Of a DNA stretch of 64,000 bases, positions 37,400 to 49,229 are shown piece by piece. The stretch's first letter is position 1, and each line of letters starts with the position of its first letter. The position numbers and the translations under genes are program-made. The notes beneath the pieces are model-generated. The model searched no databases. It was given only the letters and a program-made list of their open reading frames with translations, and was not told where the DNA came from. The DNA is from Mytilisepta virgata (Eukaryota; Mollusca; Bivalvia; Mytilida; Mytilidae), in the NCBI GenBank assembly GCA_028015205.1, contig CM051516.1, forward strand, positions 61,942,230-62,006,229, given 5' to 3'.

Positions 37400-40300
37400 C
37401 TGAAACAAAAGAAAGAAAAATATTTTTAACATGTTAAAATTTCCAATCAGTATGAGTGCAGCATGTCAAGGGGTAAAATTCTTGAGTAATAGTCGATACT
37501 GAATTCTGTTTCACACAGTAATATGCCTGACCTAAAACTTGGCTAAAAAATCTGGCTTATTTTTTCCACTTTTACCAGATTTTTCTAAAAATAAATAAAA
37601 TTTGGCAAAACTGAATTTTGAAGTTGTGTGTTTTCTCAACCAACATTTTCATGTCTTAATTTTGACACAGCAAGGTTAAGGTACGAGTGCTTTCTGCATA
37701 AGAACTTCCTTATATATTAGAGATATTTTACCAAAATTGTTCAACTAATAAAAGATAAAAATGCCTTGTTATGGATGCAAATTTTGTGCAGATTGGAGAA
37801 ATACATGAAATACCTGTAGACACAAAGGACAACAGGTTCGACTGTATTATTCATCCTGTTTAATTATTGTATTTTTTAAATAACATAAAATTGCATTTGA
37901 AACCTGAATTTACCTTGCAAAACTCTTCTTTTGTAATCTGTCCTTTCTTTTGAAGAGTAGGGTGATTTAAAGCTTTAAATGTGAGAGCTAAAATAATGTC
38001 ATCTGATACTGAACCAGAAAATATTAACACGTACATTCTATAAATCTCATCATGTGTCAATAAGTTGTTACCATTAACATTCAGTAAATCAAATAAATCT
38101 GAAAAAAATTAATAAGTTTTAAATTTATCAATTTATGGTAATTAAACTACAATTCTGATTAAAATCAATTCACTTTTTTCAATTAAACAATTAATTACCT
38201 CCCCTGATTTGTAACTAAAATAAATCAACCACCCATGGAGTAGAAATATAAAACACAGTTAACCAAAAAAAAAACATGAAATAACAGTGATTTAAAAATA
38301 AAGATTGAATTTTTTAGAATTACACCTTTAAGGATTGTACCCACAGTTGATACTCTTAATTACTGTTGGTCAAATTAACAAGTTACAAGTGTCATTTCAT
38401 ACTTTTAAGAAGTTTTTACATGTACGGCTATAATGCCTATTTTTGTATGATGGGGTATTATGTAATAACGTTCAGATTTTTACCTGTACAAATATGTTTA
38501 ACCTTAATTCTATAAGTGAATTAATTGTTAAAACAACCCAAGGCATTTACATATCTCATGTTAATAAACAGAATATTTGTACATGTATAAATATCATGTA
38601 TATTGCAACAATAAACAACATTGTTTGGGCTTACCATAAAACATTCAAAAGGTCTAGTACCATATGTATATTTACAATTAAGAGGAGGTATTACATATTT
38701 CATTGAAAAGTGTTCAATTAACCATTTTTTTCTATTCATAATCTTTTTATGATGTCATGATCATTAGCCATTTTTTGAGGCTATCATCATTGCAGTTCAT
38801 CAAAGATCCACTTGATCACTGATCATTTGAACTGCAATCAACTAAATCAAATAAAATAACAATTTTCTAATATCATACTTTGGATGGTTCCAGGCTGGGA
38901 AATTGTAGAGATATTTCAATTTTTTTTTTCAGAATAACACCAAACTCAGAAACAAATTGTATAACATACTGTAGTTCAAATTTTCTGTTCAAATTTGCTT
39001 AAGGGACAATCTTGAACTTACATTGAACTAAAAGATTTTTTTTCGTGTGATGTAAAAATTAAAAACATAAATAATAGCCCCATTCCTTTCCTTACAATTT
39101 TGTCACAAAAATGCATGTATGTAAGGATGTAAGAATGAATCTACCATATCACTTATACCATATTTTGTTTTCTATAAGTATTAAATGTACTTTGATTGAC
39201 TGTTGGTGCATACTCCATATCTCTTCATTTTTTATAATCAGTATCAGTTTTGACTGTGGATTTTAATGCCCAGCCCATGAATGTGAATGGGGCATATAGA
39301 GTTAATCTTGTCCGTCCCAACTTTGTGGTTAAATTTTGCATTTAGGTCATTTCTTTGGAACTAAGCATAGCGTATCAATTAAACTTCATCAGTGGATGTG
39401 CCTTGGGTAGTACTGACCAGTCATACAATAATTGGGTCATTATGACCTACCTTTTATGCTAAAGTCACTCTGGTTAAGTTTTGCGTTTAGATTTATTTCT
39501 TTGGAACTAAGCATAGTGTATCAATGAAAAAACAAGCTTAGATTAAAATCCATACTTACGCCTTTTCTTCTTCTCTGGTTTTAATAGTGGACTTAATGCT
39601 GAACAAATCTTTATAAACTGCCTGGCATAAATTCTTCGTGACCTTGAATCTTGATTGGCTGCTATGACGAGAGGAGTAAATACACTTCCTATAAACTCTG
39701 GCATTAATAAAACATCTTCATAACTCAGACCTTCTAGATTACCCTCAGAGATATCAACATCATCATAACGCTTCAAAAGAGCTTTTATCTCTGTATCTGT
39801 GACTGAAATGTATAAATAAAAGAAAGTCTTTATGTAAATTTGAAAATGGACATTTCTGCTCTTTTATGCCGTTGTTGTCGAGGGCTCTGTCTGTTGTTTG
39901 TGCAGGGCTCTGCCAGTTGTTGTTTGTCCATGGCTCTGTCTGTTGTTTGTGCAGGGCTCTGTCTGTTTGCCCAGGGCTATGTCTGTTGTTTGTCCAGGGC
40001 TCTGTCTGTTGTTGTTTGTCCAGGGCTCTGTCTGTTGTTTGTCCAGGGCTGTCTGTTGTTTGTCCAGGGCTGTCTGTTGTTTGTCCAGGGCTGTCTGTTG
40101 TTTGTCCAGGGCTATGTCTGTTGTTTGTCCAGGGTTCTGTTTTGTTGTTTGTCCAGGGCTCTGTCAGTTGTTTGTCCAGGGGTCTGTCTGTTGTTTGTCC
40201 AGGGATCTGTCTGTTGTTTGTCCCGGGTTCTCTGTTGTTTGTCCAGGGCTCTGTCTGTTGTTTGTCCAGGGTTCTGTCTGTTGTTGTTTGTCCAGGGCTC

Positions 40301-42601
40301 TGTCTGTTGTTGTTTGTCCAGGGCTCTGTCTCTTGTTTTTCCAGTGCTGTTGTTTCACCAGGGCTCTGCCTGTTGTTGTTTATCCAGGGTTCTGCCTGTT
40401 GTTTGTCCAGGGCTCTGTCTGTTGTTGTTTGTCCAGGGTTCTGCCTGTTGTTTGTCCGGTGCTCTGCCTGTTGTTTGTCCAGAGCTTTGTCTGTTGTTTG
40501 TCCAGGGCCCTGCCTGTTGTTGTTTGTCCATGGCTCTATCTGTTGTTGTTTGTCCAGAGTTTTGTCAGTTGTTTTCCAGGGTCCTGTCTGTTGTTATTTG
40601 TCCAGGGCTCTGTCTGTTGTTTTTCCAGGGCTCTGTCTGTTGTTTGATGAGGGGTCTGTCTGTTGTTTGTCCAGGGCTCTGTCTGTTGTTTGTCCAGGGC
40701 TCTGTCTGTTGTTGTTTGTCCAGGGCTCTGTCTATTGTTTGTTCAGGGCTCTGCCTGTTGTTGTTTGTCCAGGGCTCTGTCTGTTGTTTGTCCAGGGCTC
40801 TGTCTGTTGTTTGTCCAGAGCTCTGTCTGTTGTTTGTCCAGGACTCTGTTGTTTGTCCAGGGCTCTGGCTGTTGTTGTTTGTACACGGCTGTCTGTTGTT
40901 TGTCCAGGGCTCTGCCTATTGTTGTTTGTCCAGGGCTCTGTCTGTTGTTGTTTTGTCAAGGGCTCTGTCTGTTGTTGTTTGTCCAGGGCTCTGTCTGTTG
41001 TTGTTTGTCCAGGGCTCTGTCTCTTGTTTGTCCAGGGCTGTTGTTTCACCAGGGCTCTGCCTGTTGTTGTTTGTCCAGGGCTCTGTCTGTTGTTGTTTTG
41101 TCCAGGGCTCTGTCTGTTGTTGTTTGTCCAGGGCTCTGTCTGTTGTTGTTTGTCCAGGGCTCTGTCTCTTGTTTGTCCAGGGCTGTTGTTTCACCAGGGC
41201 TCTGCCTGTTGTTGTTTGTCCAGGGTTCTGCCTGTTGTTTGTCCAGGGTTCTGCCTGTTGTTTGTCCAGGGTTTTGCCTGTTGTTTGTCCAGGGCTCTGT
41301 CTGTTGTTGTTTGTCCAGGGCTCTGCCTGTTGTTTGTCCAGTGCTCTGCCTGTTGTTTGTCCAGTGCTCTGTCTGTTGTTTGTCCAGGGCCCTGCCTGTT
41401 GTTGTTTGTCCATGGCTCTGTCTGTTGTTGTTTGTCCAGAGTTTTGTCTGTTGTTTTCCAGGGTCCTGTCTGTTTTTATTTGTCCAGGGCTCCGTCTGTT
41501 GTTTGTCCAGGGCATTGTCTGTTATTTGTCCAGAGCTCTGTCTGTTGTTGTTTGTCCAGGGCTCTGTCTGTTGTTTGTCCAGGGCTCTGTCTGTTGTTTG
41601 TCCAGGGCTCTGTCTGTTGTTTGTCCAAGGCTCTGTCTGTTGTTTGTCCAGGGCTCTGTCTGTTGTTTGTCCAGGGCTCTGTCTGTTGTTGTTTGTCCAG
41701 GGCTCTGTCTATTGTTTGTTCAGGGCTCTGCCTGTTGTTGTTTGTCCAGGGCTCTGTCTGCTGTTTGTCCAAGGCTCTGTCTGTTGTTTGTCCAGGGCTC
41801 TGTCTGTTGTGTGACTGTTTATGATTGGTATATCATGGAGCTTTTCTGTTATCCATTTTGTTTATTCATGCTGGAACAATTTTTTACTGTATATTTCTGT
41901 ATTTTTTGCAGTAATCTGTGTATAACTGTACAAAGTAGTAACAGTTAACAGATCCAGAATATTTAAATAATTGTTTTAACATTGGACTCTGACATCTTTT
42001 GAACTGAGTTTTACTGTGTATATCACTGTGTTTGTTTATAGCACATTGGCTAGAGGTATAGGGGGAAGGCTGAGATCTCACAAAACATGTTTAAGCCTGC
42101 TGCATTTTTGTGCCTGTCCCAAGTGAAATCCAACCTCTAGCCTTTGTTTTTCTTGTGTATTTTTTAAAATTTTTGTTCATTTGTATGTTTAAGAGTTTTG
42201 TGTGCCATCTATTTCGCTTAACTAGTATGCATTATTGTTTAGGGGCCAGCTGAAGCTCCTCTGGGTGTGGAATTTTCTTGCTGCATTGAAGACCCTTTGG
42301 TAGACTTGAGCTGTTTTCTGCTCTTTGTCCAGTTTTTTGTCTCTTTGACACATTCCCTGTTTCCATTCTCTATTCTATTAGTTCCTCATGTTCTTCATTT
42401 TCAAATATTCAAATATGACCTTGGTATCAAATTAATGCCATCAAAGAAATCACTAACAATTGATTTGAAAAATGAAATGGAAATTATAAATGCACATTTT
42501 CAAAAGAAATATATATGTGCTTCAACTATGGTTAACTTACAAGTTGTTTCATCTCGTACTTCTTGAATCTCTTTGTCTGTTAGAATAGCTTGACCATTGC
42601 C
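37346..42601 (-). CDS. Calcineurin-B/CHP-like EF-hand protein, exons 2-5 (start-codon exon not located)
   Basis: Four minus-strand exons join in phase: 42541-42601, 39560-39802, 37914-38098 and 37346-37399. The protein would start (M)GNGQAILTDKEIQEVRDETT and end MIPDHEIMNRMTINFKM, about 181 residues. That length, the N-terminal Gly after Met (N-myristoylation type) and the ending resembling CHP/calcineurin B fit a small regulatory EF-hand protein. The loops look degenerate: the third begins with Asn (NVNGNNLLTHDE) and the fourth (around HPTLQKKGQITKEEF) lacks acidic ligands, so calcium binding may be weak or lost. GNG begins straight after an acceptor, so the ATG must be in an upstream exon, as inferred for calcineurin B. 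CHP, calcineurin B and tescalcin cannot be separated here. Confidence 0.85.
37914..38098 (-). CDS. EF-hand gene, exon with third and fourth EF-hands
   Basis: Acceptor TTTTTTTCAG, donor AAG|GTAAAT, 185 nt. It encodes LFDLLNVNGNNLLTHDE followed by IYRMYVLIFSG, a helix-loop-helix with an atypical loop start, and then GQITKEEFCK. Confidence 0.87.
39560..39802 (-). CDS. EF-hand gene, exon with first and second EF-hands
   Basis: Acceptor ATACATTTCAG, donor AGGC|GTAAGT, 243 nt. It encodes TDTEIKALLKRYDDVD, LSYEDVLLMPEFIGSVFTPL and ARQFIKICSALSPLLKPEKK. The MPEF and FIKICSAL phrases are placed as in calcineurin B/CHP (LPEL..., FI...LS.F). Confidence 0.87.
39866..41815 (+). repeat. Large minisatellite, 23/26-bp unit, about 80 copies
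   Basis: The units are GGCTCTGTCTGTTGTTTGTC+CAG (23 bp) and a 26-bp form with an extra TGT. Both lengths leave remainder 2 modulo 3 and neither contains a plus-strand stop, so three overlapping frames stay open for 1.1-2.1 kb, with CLLFVQGSV / SVVCPGL / LSRALSV products. It lies inside an intron of the minus-strand EF-hand gene. Higher-order structure is visible: a block with TGCTGTTGTTTCACCAGGGC recurs near 40345, 41037 and 41185. Confidence 0.95.
42045..42390 (-). mobile_element. Interspersed repeat, inverted long copy of the ACCCGACCAAAGAGC family
   Basis: Contains GTGAAATCCAACCTCTAGCC, TTGTTTAGGGGCCAGCTGAA, GAAGACCCTTTGGTAGAC, TTTTCTGCTCTTTGTCCA and TCTCTTTGACACATTCCCTG, the reverse of modules in the 22010-22270 copy. 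It lies ~150 bp from an EF-hand exon. Confidence 0.65.
42541..42601 (-). CDS. EF-hand gene, first coding exon after the ATG exon
   Basis: Acceptor TCACATAG, donor ACTT|GTAAGT, 61 nt encoding GNGQAILTDKEIQEVRDETT plus one base. The internal ATG would run into a stop after five codons, so it is not the start. Confidence 0.8.
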
Positions 42602-43964
42602 CTATGTGATGTAATAAAAAATACTGTAACATTAAGTAATTATTTGTATTTTACTAGATTTAACCACAGTTGCTAAAACAATCAAAAGGCACCAACAATT
42701 TTATTACCATGTTTACTGAGGGGGGTGGGCCTGGGATTTTAAGAAAAAAAACCAAAATCATCTTGTTCTGATTTTTTTTTAAATATATCCATATAAGAAT
42801 AATTTCCTTGAAGCAAAAATTAGTCAAACTGTTAGCTATTCATCAATCATAAGTTCTAACTGTACTTTGTAAATTTGATTACACAAATCCTTCTTACATA
42901 TATGTTCACATTTAAAGTTGCAGTACGGGACATGTAATCTGAATATTTTTAAGTACAGAAAAATACTGAAGCAACACAATTCTTTTAGATTTATGTCCCT
43001 TTGACTGTTGCAGTTTGACAGTAACGGCACCAAGCTGTTCCATCTTACAAGCTTGAACAAACACATCCTCTTGTTTTTTTCTTGTGTGAAGGGGTGGGGA
43101 TTCCTTTCCTTGTTATAAAATATTAGTAATAATTAATTTTCTATTACCAATTTTTTTGTGTGTGGAATCCACGAGTGTACATTTTTTCTTTTCATCCTGC
43201 AGGATTTTCTCACGTTTTTTCTTATTTTAAATATACTTTAACTTAATCTAAGATTCCTCAGACATCAAAGGCCTATTTTTTAACAAACAATTGTGCGTTG
43301 GACATCAAAACGAACTCCATATATAAAACTGGGAAGTTTGGCAACCCTATCCAGAATCAGCATTTATCTGTGTTTCATGACTATAAAGAAAAACTTCACT
43401 TCTATAATCCTTTCTTTTTAAAATTTTTTATTGCTTTGAGGAATTTCTACTCGTTATTAAAGAACTGATTGGTATAGATGACAAGATTGTGTTGTCTTTC
43501 ATTTAGCCTGGTTCAAATTGACAATCTCAAGTTGAAAATAATTTTTAGTCGAGATAATTATTCAAAATTTTTTAGAAGGTTTAGAAGTGTAACATACGTT
43601 TTCTACAAATTCATTTGGAATTTGAAAAAAATTGATAAATGTTGTTTCAATATTTCCCAGTTTTATATCTGGAATATTCAATCTGACATCCCACAGCCCA
43701 AATCAATTCAAAAACACTGTTTGACTTAAAGGAATCTTGGACTAAACCTGTAATGAGATTCCGGTAGATATCCAGTCTGTCTGAAGAAGCTGGAAATGAG
43801 CATAAATCAGAGATTTATGAATCTAAGATCAGCATCCAAGTGAAATTTAAGGAAGATAAGTACTATGGGTATCATCGAGTTGCAAACCTTCTTTCTTACA
43901 TTTTATACTGTGTCAATGGACAAAATTTGGTCACTTGATTTTTACTATAGCTTCTTACATTGTT

Positions 43965-44060
43965 ACGAGTGGTTTATAGGATTTCTCCATTCGATATAGT
44001 TTAAATTTCATAATTTAACTATCGAGATTGGAGAAATCCCATAATCTGGGAGTCATAATG
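43965..44060. mobile_element. Short palindromic MITE-like element (copy 2)
   Basis: GGATTTCTCCATTCGATATA is mirrored by ATCGAGATTGGAGAAATCCC about 50 bp later. The arms resemble those at 5825-5945, with diverged centres. Confidence 0.6.
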
Positions 44061-44873
44061 TAAGATGCTGTTTCTCTAATTTTCAAAACGTTTTAAAAAC
44101 TATTCAACATCATATTCTCCCAACGTCTTCCTGTCACTATGGTCACCAGTATGTATTCATGTGAATCTTGTATTGAAAAATATCCGACACTTTACAAGTA
44201 TTTAGCAATCATAATAAATGCAAATTTTTATTAAATATAATTTAACAATGTCATTGTTTTAAAAACATGGTTGATTATTCCCATATATGTAGGCTGTCAT
44301 TAATGAATCCTATGTATCACCCGACAAGTCAGATTTTTTGTCCCATTTCCAAACCTCCTTTAAGGTCCTATTTTAGTACAAACTTGATGACGCAATCACA
44401 TTTGTTAATATGTAACAAAGGAAATTTTTGGAAAGACCAATCATATTCTGAGAACCAAAAACTCACTAGTGAGATTATCAATTTTTCCAACACCGGCCAA
44501 AATTGGCTGAAAATTAAAGAAATGTATTTCTTTGATTAAACGAAGAAAGATTTTTGAAAATTTAACAACAAAGCTGAGGGGTGATGCAGAGAAAATGGGG
44601 GTTATAGAAAAAATGGGAGATGCAACACACTAAATGCATTCCTCAGACCCAGGTGCCTGCAGTTAATAAGCCCAACATGCAGAGTGGTAGATCAAACATT
44701 AGTTGTACTCGATAACAGCAAGGATATAAATAGTACACTATTTAAATCCTTGATATCAGTATTAAAACTTCATCTTTGACTTTACGTCTACAGTTTTTTA
44801 CCGGTCTTACTGCATGTACTGGTTTAATGATATTTAAATTGTACTAAAATGAGCCAATTTATAACCTTTCCTT

Positions 44874-44900
44874 ACCATTTTTTTATTGAAACTGCATTTT
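44874..44900 (-). other. Candidate start-codon exon end for the EF-hand gene
   Basis: On the minus strand an A-rich run ends ATG|GTAAGG, with the ATG at 44878-44876. An exon ending exactly on ATG is what the model needs, and the AxxATGG context is acceptable. Other ATG|GT sites exist (for example near 46455), so this is only a candidate. Confidence 0.25.
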
Positions 44901-45231
44901 GAATACTGTTACTTATCAGTGAGACCACGTAAAATAACAATCTAAGTTTGTCAATGGGGATTGTTTTGTTTACATATATGTCAAGGAATATTCCAATCCC
45001 ATTGCATGAGAGCAACACAAGGGAGTTAAACCAATATTTGTCAATAGTTATCATCGGAAAAGGGGGGGGGGGGGTAACAGTGTCCGGGTACAGGTCAACT
45101 CGTGTCAATTTCCCTTCTGTACGACCCTCTTTGAAAGATGAATGAAAAACAATTAATTTCACTACCCAGTGAAAACGTATGTTGACATCATTACATAATA
45201 AATATTTTTGATCGGAACTCATTAATTCAAA

Positions 45232-46515
45232 TTAAAATTTTTATTGGTATTATAAGTCAATTGACTTGCTACAACAACATATATACAATTGTAAAACAAG
45301 AGAAACATAGAACTAGTTTAATAATACCGATAAAAAATGTTCAAAGTTCTTCTGTCCTCAGTTCTTAGTAATACATTAAAGAACCTGGTTGTATTTTCAA
45401 CTTGCTGAGTAAGAATATAATTTTTTTTTTCATTATGATTCATTTCATCAAAATTTAATGTCACATGTTTTTTGCTCTTTGAATATAGTCTTTTCGTAAA
45501 TTTTAATATTTTTGGCATTCTAGTAAAACATGTGGCTTTCATTTTCGATTAAATTAAGGTAACAAAATGTACACAATCTATTTTCCCTCTGAATTTTTTA
45601 AGATATCTTCCTTTTTTGATCACTTATAAGGATCTGTTTTATTGATTTATATAAACAAAGCTTACTAGTATTGTCTATTTTTTAATATAAATATCTTTAT
45701 ATATAATTCTTTTTTTTTTGTTCTTGCTAGCTGACTTTTGTCAATTCAATTTAAATTATTCAAAACTAAATCAATTTCTTTTGCTAAAACTTTTAATATA
45801 GGTAAACCATGTATGTTAGCATACAAACAGAATCAATATTTTTACTTATTAATAATTCAAATGATTCATATATAGATATAACAAAGGGTTAACAGTACTA
45901 TTTAAAAATCGTATAAATAAAAGTATACTTTAGACTATAATAAATAATCTTAAAGGGTATCTACCTAGCTCTGTTCTAACTTCCATATTGGATGAGGTTT
46001 TTAGTTCCTTATAGATATTTGCAGTGAAATATGGAGTTTTGCCAAATATGTTTCATCTGTAAAGGAAAGGAAACCAATTTCTTTTCCAGATAATTAGCAC
46101 TTTTCTGGATTTAAATAATGTTATATTATACAGTTATTTGATGTGTAGCCAGGCAATAGACCCGAATATTTTTCCCAAGGTCGCGGTCAATAGAACGTCG
46201 TCCTATTGCCCGATTGACAAATTAAAACAAAAAATATCTCCAATAGAAAGGTAATTAATATACTATTAGGTAATAAATGTATCCTTCTGACTTCTGAGTT
46301 GTATATTGCTATTATAGGCTTGACCATAGTGTCAAATAAGCTATTGGCTACATTTGATTGGGACCTTTTTTTTAAAGAGCCAGTATAAGATTGGATTGAA
46401 AAAAGGACTTTCCTTGCTTTATTCACAAGTTCTTCGAAGCTATGTTTAAAGTTACCATTACTTTTAACATAAATTCCTAGAAATAAGTATTCTGAGTATT
46501 GAAAACTTCTAGTAC
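45232..46515 (-). pseudogene. Degenerate LINE 3' portion (reverse transcriptase C-terminus)
   Basis: Minus-strand fragments read YLFLGIYVKSNGNFKHSFEE followed by LVNKARKVLFSIQSYTG, and then LFDTMVKPIIAIYNSEV, which is the post-catalytic segment of CR1/L2-type reverse transcriptases. Further down, 45318-45542 gives a Lys-rich C-terminal fragment, and the end near 45232 is a TTTATTGG-type 3' terminus. Stops and shifts separate the pieces, so this is an old copy. Confidence 0.6.
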
Positions 46516-46758
46516 TTCAAAGTGGTCGTATAAGTAATTAATTAAAACAACAATCAATATGTTCATACAACAGTTTACATGTATATTGTTAACTAAAAGT
46601 TAATATGGGAGGTGAAATCAAGAACATCTAAAGCTGATGATTTACGCTTGTAAAAGCATCAACTTTTTCCTGAAGGAACTCATTTTGCTTTATTTTTACG
46701 AAAACCAAGCCAAAGAAAGCATATGTAAGGTTGTACTTTTCAATATGCAAGTTATTTA

Positions 46759-46896
46759 CAGTCACGGTTCGCCCACGTTGTATAGTTTATAAGAAGACAG
46801 TAACAGCACGACAGCATGCTTTACAGTGTCAAGCGTGTGATGAATGGCAGCAGAAACGAGTGTTTGATCCTGCTTATATTTTTCGGCGAAATTTTG
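46759..46896 (+). pseudogene. Possible exon fragment with Cys-rich finger (FLYWCH/PHD-associated type)
   Basis: After TTATTTACAG the plus strand reads VRPRCIVYKKTVTARQHALQ then CQACDEWQQKR. The phrase RxHALQCxxCxxWQ recalls a cysteine finger that follows FLYWCH domains in many invertebrate proteins. The expected following cysteine is missing and I see no partner exon, so it is probably a stray or decayed exon. Confidence 0.35.
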
Positions 46897-46979
46897 GTCC
46901 TGGATATTTTCGGCCGCTATTGCAGAATAAATTTTTATTTTCATTTAACCCAAAAAATTTCCTGATTGTGTCATAGGGT

Positions 46980-48375
46980 CCTGCATTTTTTTTTCACACC
47001 TTAAGTGATCCTGTCTCTTCATTTTGCCAAAAGCCTGGTCCTGCCTTTTTATTTCAAATTTTCAAATTTGATCCTAGCCCCCCCCCCCCCCATTACACAA
47101 ATAAAAATTCTGACGCCACAATCAGTCAAAAAGTAATTTTTCTAGGGCTTCATTTAGGTCTGGTGGAGCTATATCTGGGTGAAGTGAAGGTGACGTTTTG
47201 CTGTCAATAAGTCTATAGACCGACTCAGGGAGTAACCAATTGATTTTCAAGGGGGGAGGTGGGGATGGCGCTAGGATGACATTTGAAATAAAAAGACAAG
47301 ACCAGGATTTTGACAAAATGAGAAGCCGGGATCGCATTAGGCGTGAAAATATGGAGGACCCGTGTCACTCAGGATTTTTTAAAATTTAAATGAAAATGAA
47401 TATTTAGGTCGCAATATCTAAACATTGAACAATACTGTAGGAAATTTATATTTTACAAGTTGCTTACCCTGAACGAAAGGTATGCTTATTATCAAGCCTC
47501 GTTTCTGACTGGAAAATGTGAACCTTTGGGTGGAATTGTCCCATCTCACATCTTAGACCATGACTGATTATTATAATCTCTCATATGTGTTCTTTTGTAT
47601 CCAGTATCCTGCCTTTACTTTTACCTTTTGCTGTTGGTATTATTTCTATTGTCAATTTTAATATAATTGTTCGTGTACTTATAGCCAATTCAACAGCTCA
47701 CTAAAACATTCGTTTATATTCTAAATGTACCTGTCCCAAGCCAGGACCCTGTATTTTCAGTGGCTGTGTCTTGTACGTATTGTTGTTCTTTGATCATTGC
47801 ATATGTATTTAAGATTTGTGATTCCTTTTGTTGAGTTTTTGACAATATTGTGTCCTGGGCCATTTAGTCAGATTTTACCTTGGTGGAGGGGGTTGCTACT
47901 CGCTGAAGGTCACACAATGACCCATGGATAATTTCATGTTTGCTTATTAAGAGAACATACTGTTAACAAAAAGAAATATAATTTATTATAAATATGTATA
48001 AATATAACTTTTCTTCAAAATTAATAACAACTTTATACATTTTAAGTAAGACAAAAAGACTTACAATCACATGAATAATTTAGCTAATTATAGCAATGCC
48101 CTATATACATGTAGATTTATATACAACACTGGCAAGTGAATCTCATTATCAAATGACTAGGAAAACTAAACAAGATGTATAATTAATAATGCCCATATAA
48201 TAACTTGGTTATTTAAATGATGAAATGACAAAAAAAAAAATATAAATAAATAGAAAATAAAATGTTAAGTAAATTAACAAAAAGAAATCTATTGTCCGAG
48301 AATCGAATCACGTAAAGTTAATGTCACTTTGTGCACCAAAAAATCAACGTTTTATCACAAAATAATAACTGATTT
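46980..48375. other. Stretch with no recognised gene
   Basis: Contains a C-run at 47078-47090 and a GGGGGGAGG patch near 47251. No exon or element was recognised. Confidence 0.45.
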
Positions 48376-48380
48376 AAAGA

Positions 48381-49226
48381 TTATATAATTATCACAGATA
48401 CTTTATCAGACAATATGCTGTTATTCAACATATCGTGTAAACACATCAGCAAAATACATACAAATGAAATTATCATAGCTCTCCCATGCACGTATCTTCT
48501 TTCGTTCAATTTTGATTTATGTCCAACAAGTTCCAACATCACAGCGTTGTCCGGACGGAAGAAAACTCCAGCAAAGACTGATGACAAGAAAGCTGTCATT
48601 CCGATAAGTTCCCACATCAGATTGTTATATTTAGTGTACTGTAGTACAAACTTTGTACAGTACAGTATATATATTGGTCCGAGTTTACTCCGTATTCCTT
48701 GTAACTTGACCTTTAGACCTGGTGGTTTTCGGATGAACTGCGGGATGACCAGAATCACAATTCTGAACCAATTCAAAACGGAAGATTCCATGCGGTTCAT
48801 AGCCCAAACAGGTCCACATACAAGCTGACCACACAGGTCAAATCTACAGTCTAAAATGGCAACAAGAAAAGATAAGAAAAAGTCTAACCTTGATGTTTTG
48901 AGCCACTTTTGTTGTTTTACGCTTGCACACACGACACAACAGCTTAGTCCAAATGATATATACCACGATATTCGAGAAATGTGTTCATTTGATCTGTCAA
49001 GTGACAAACCAAGAAGTACGAAAAATAATGCTAATGGAAGAACATCTTTTCGAAATGTTTTCTTGTAGAACAGAGTGCCGGCGGTTGCGAAACAAAAGCA
49101 TGATATTATAGTCATAATTAGATTTTGGTTCACAGAATCTGTTTTTTCAGTAATTTCCATACTCGTTGTATTCAATACACTGACTTTTATTACGGAGGTA
49201 TTTTTAAAGTCGCGGAAATAGTCCAT
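48381..49226 (-). CDS. Uncharacterised multi-pass membrane protein, single-exon ORF, 281 aa
   Basis: I do not recognise this family. The ORF starts MDYFRDFKNTSVIKVSVLN and ends DKVSVIII. Hydrophobic segments lie at about residues 36-54, 62-77, 86-103, 114-127, 153-164, 202-223 and 249-266, giving six or seven membrane passes. A Cys pair (CRFDLCGQLVCG, 127-138) and a basic linker (RKPPGLKVKLQGIRSK, 166-181) stand out. Clean amphipathic spacing and lack of low complexity argue that it is real. It could be an intronless gene or one large exon. No close neighbour suggests a role. Confidence 0.55.
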   Translation of the reverse strand: MDYFRDFKNTSVIKVSVLNTTSMEITEKTDSVNQNLIMTIISCFCFATAGTLFYKKTFRKDVLPLALFFVLLGLSLDRSNEHISRISWYISFGLSCCVVCASVKQQKWLKTSRLDFFLSFLVAILDCRFDLCGQLVCGPVWAMNRMESSVLNWFRIVILVIPQFIRKPPGLKVKLQGIRSKLGPIYILYCTKFVLQYTKYNNLMWELIGMTAFLSSVFAGVFFRPDNAVMLELVGHKSKLNERRYVHGRAMIISFVCILLMCLHDMLNNSILSDKVSVIII

Positions 49227-49229
49227 GTC

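Larger units (their letters stand above)
42605..45225. other. Mostly unannotated AT-rich stretch
   Basis: Holds the second palindromic MITE at 43965-44060, a G-run at 45063-45074 and the candidate start-codon exon. No other gene is recognised. Confidence 0.45.

Noticed and set aside
39840..41948. A 702-aa plus-strand ORF and companions of 652 and 383 aa
   Set aside because: They are three frames of one stop-free 23/26-bp minisatellite inside an intron of another gene; no domain or splice evidence.
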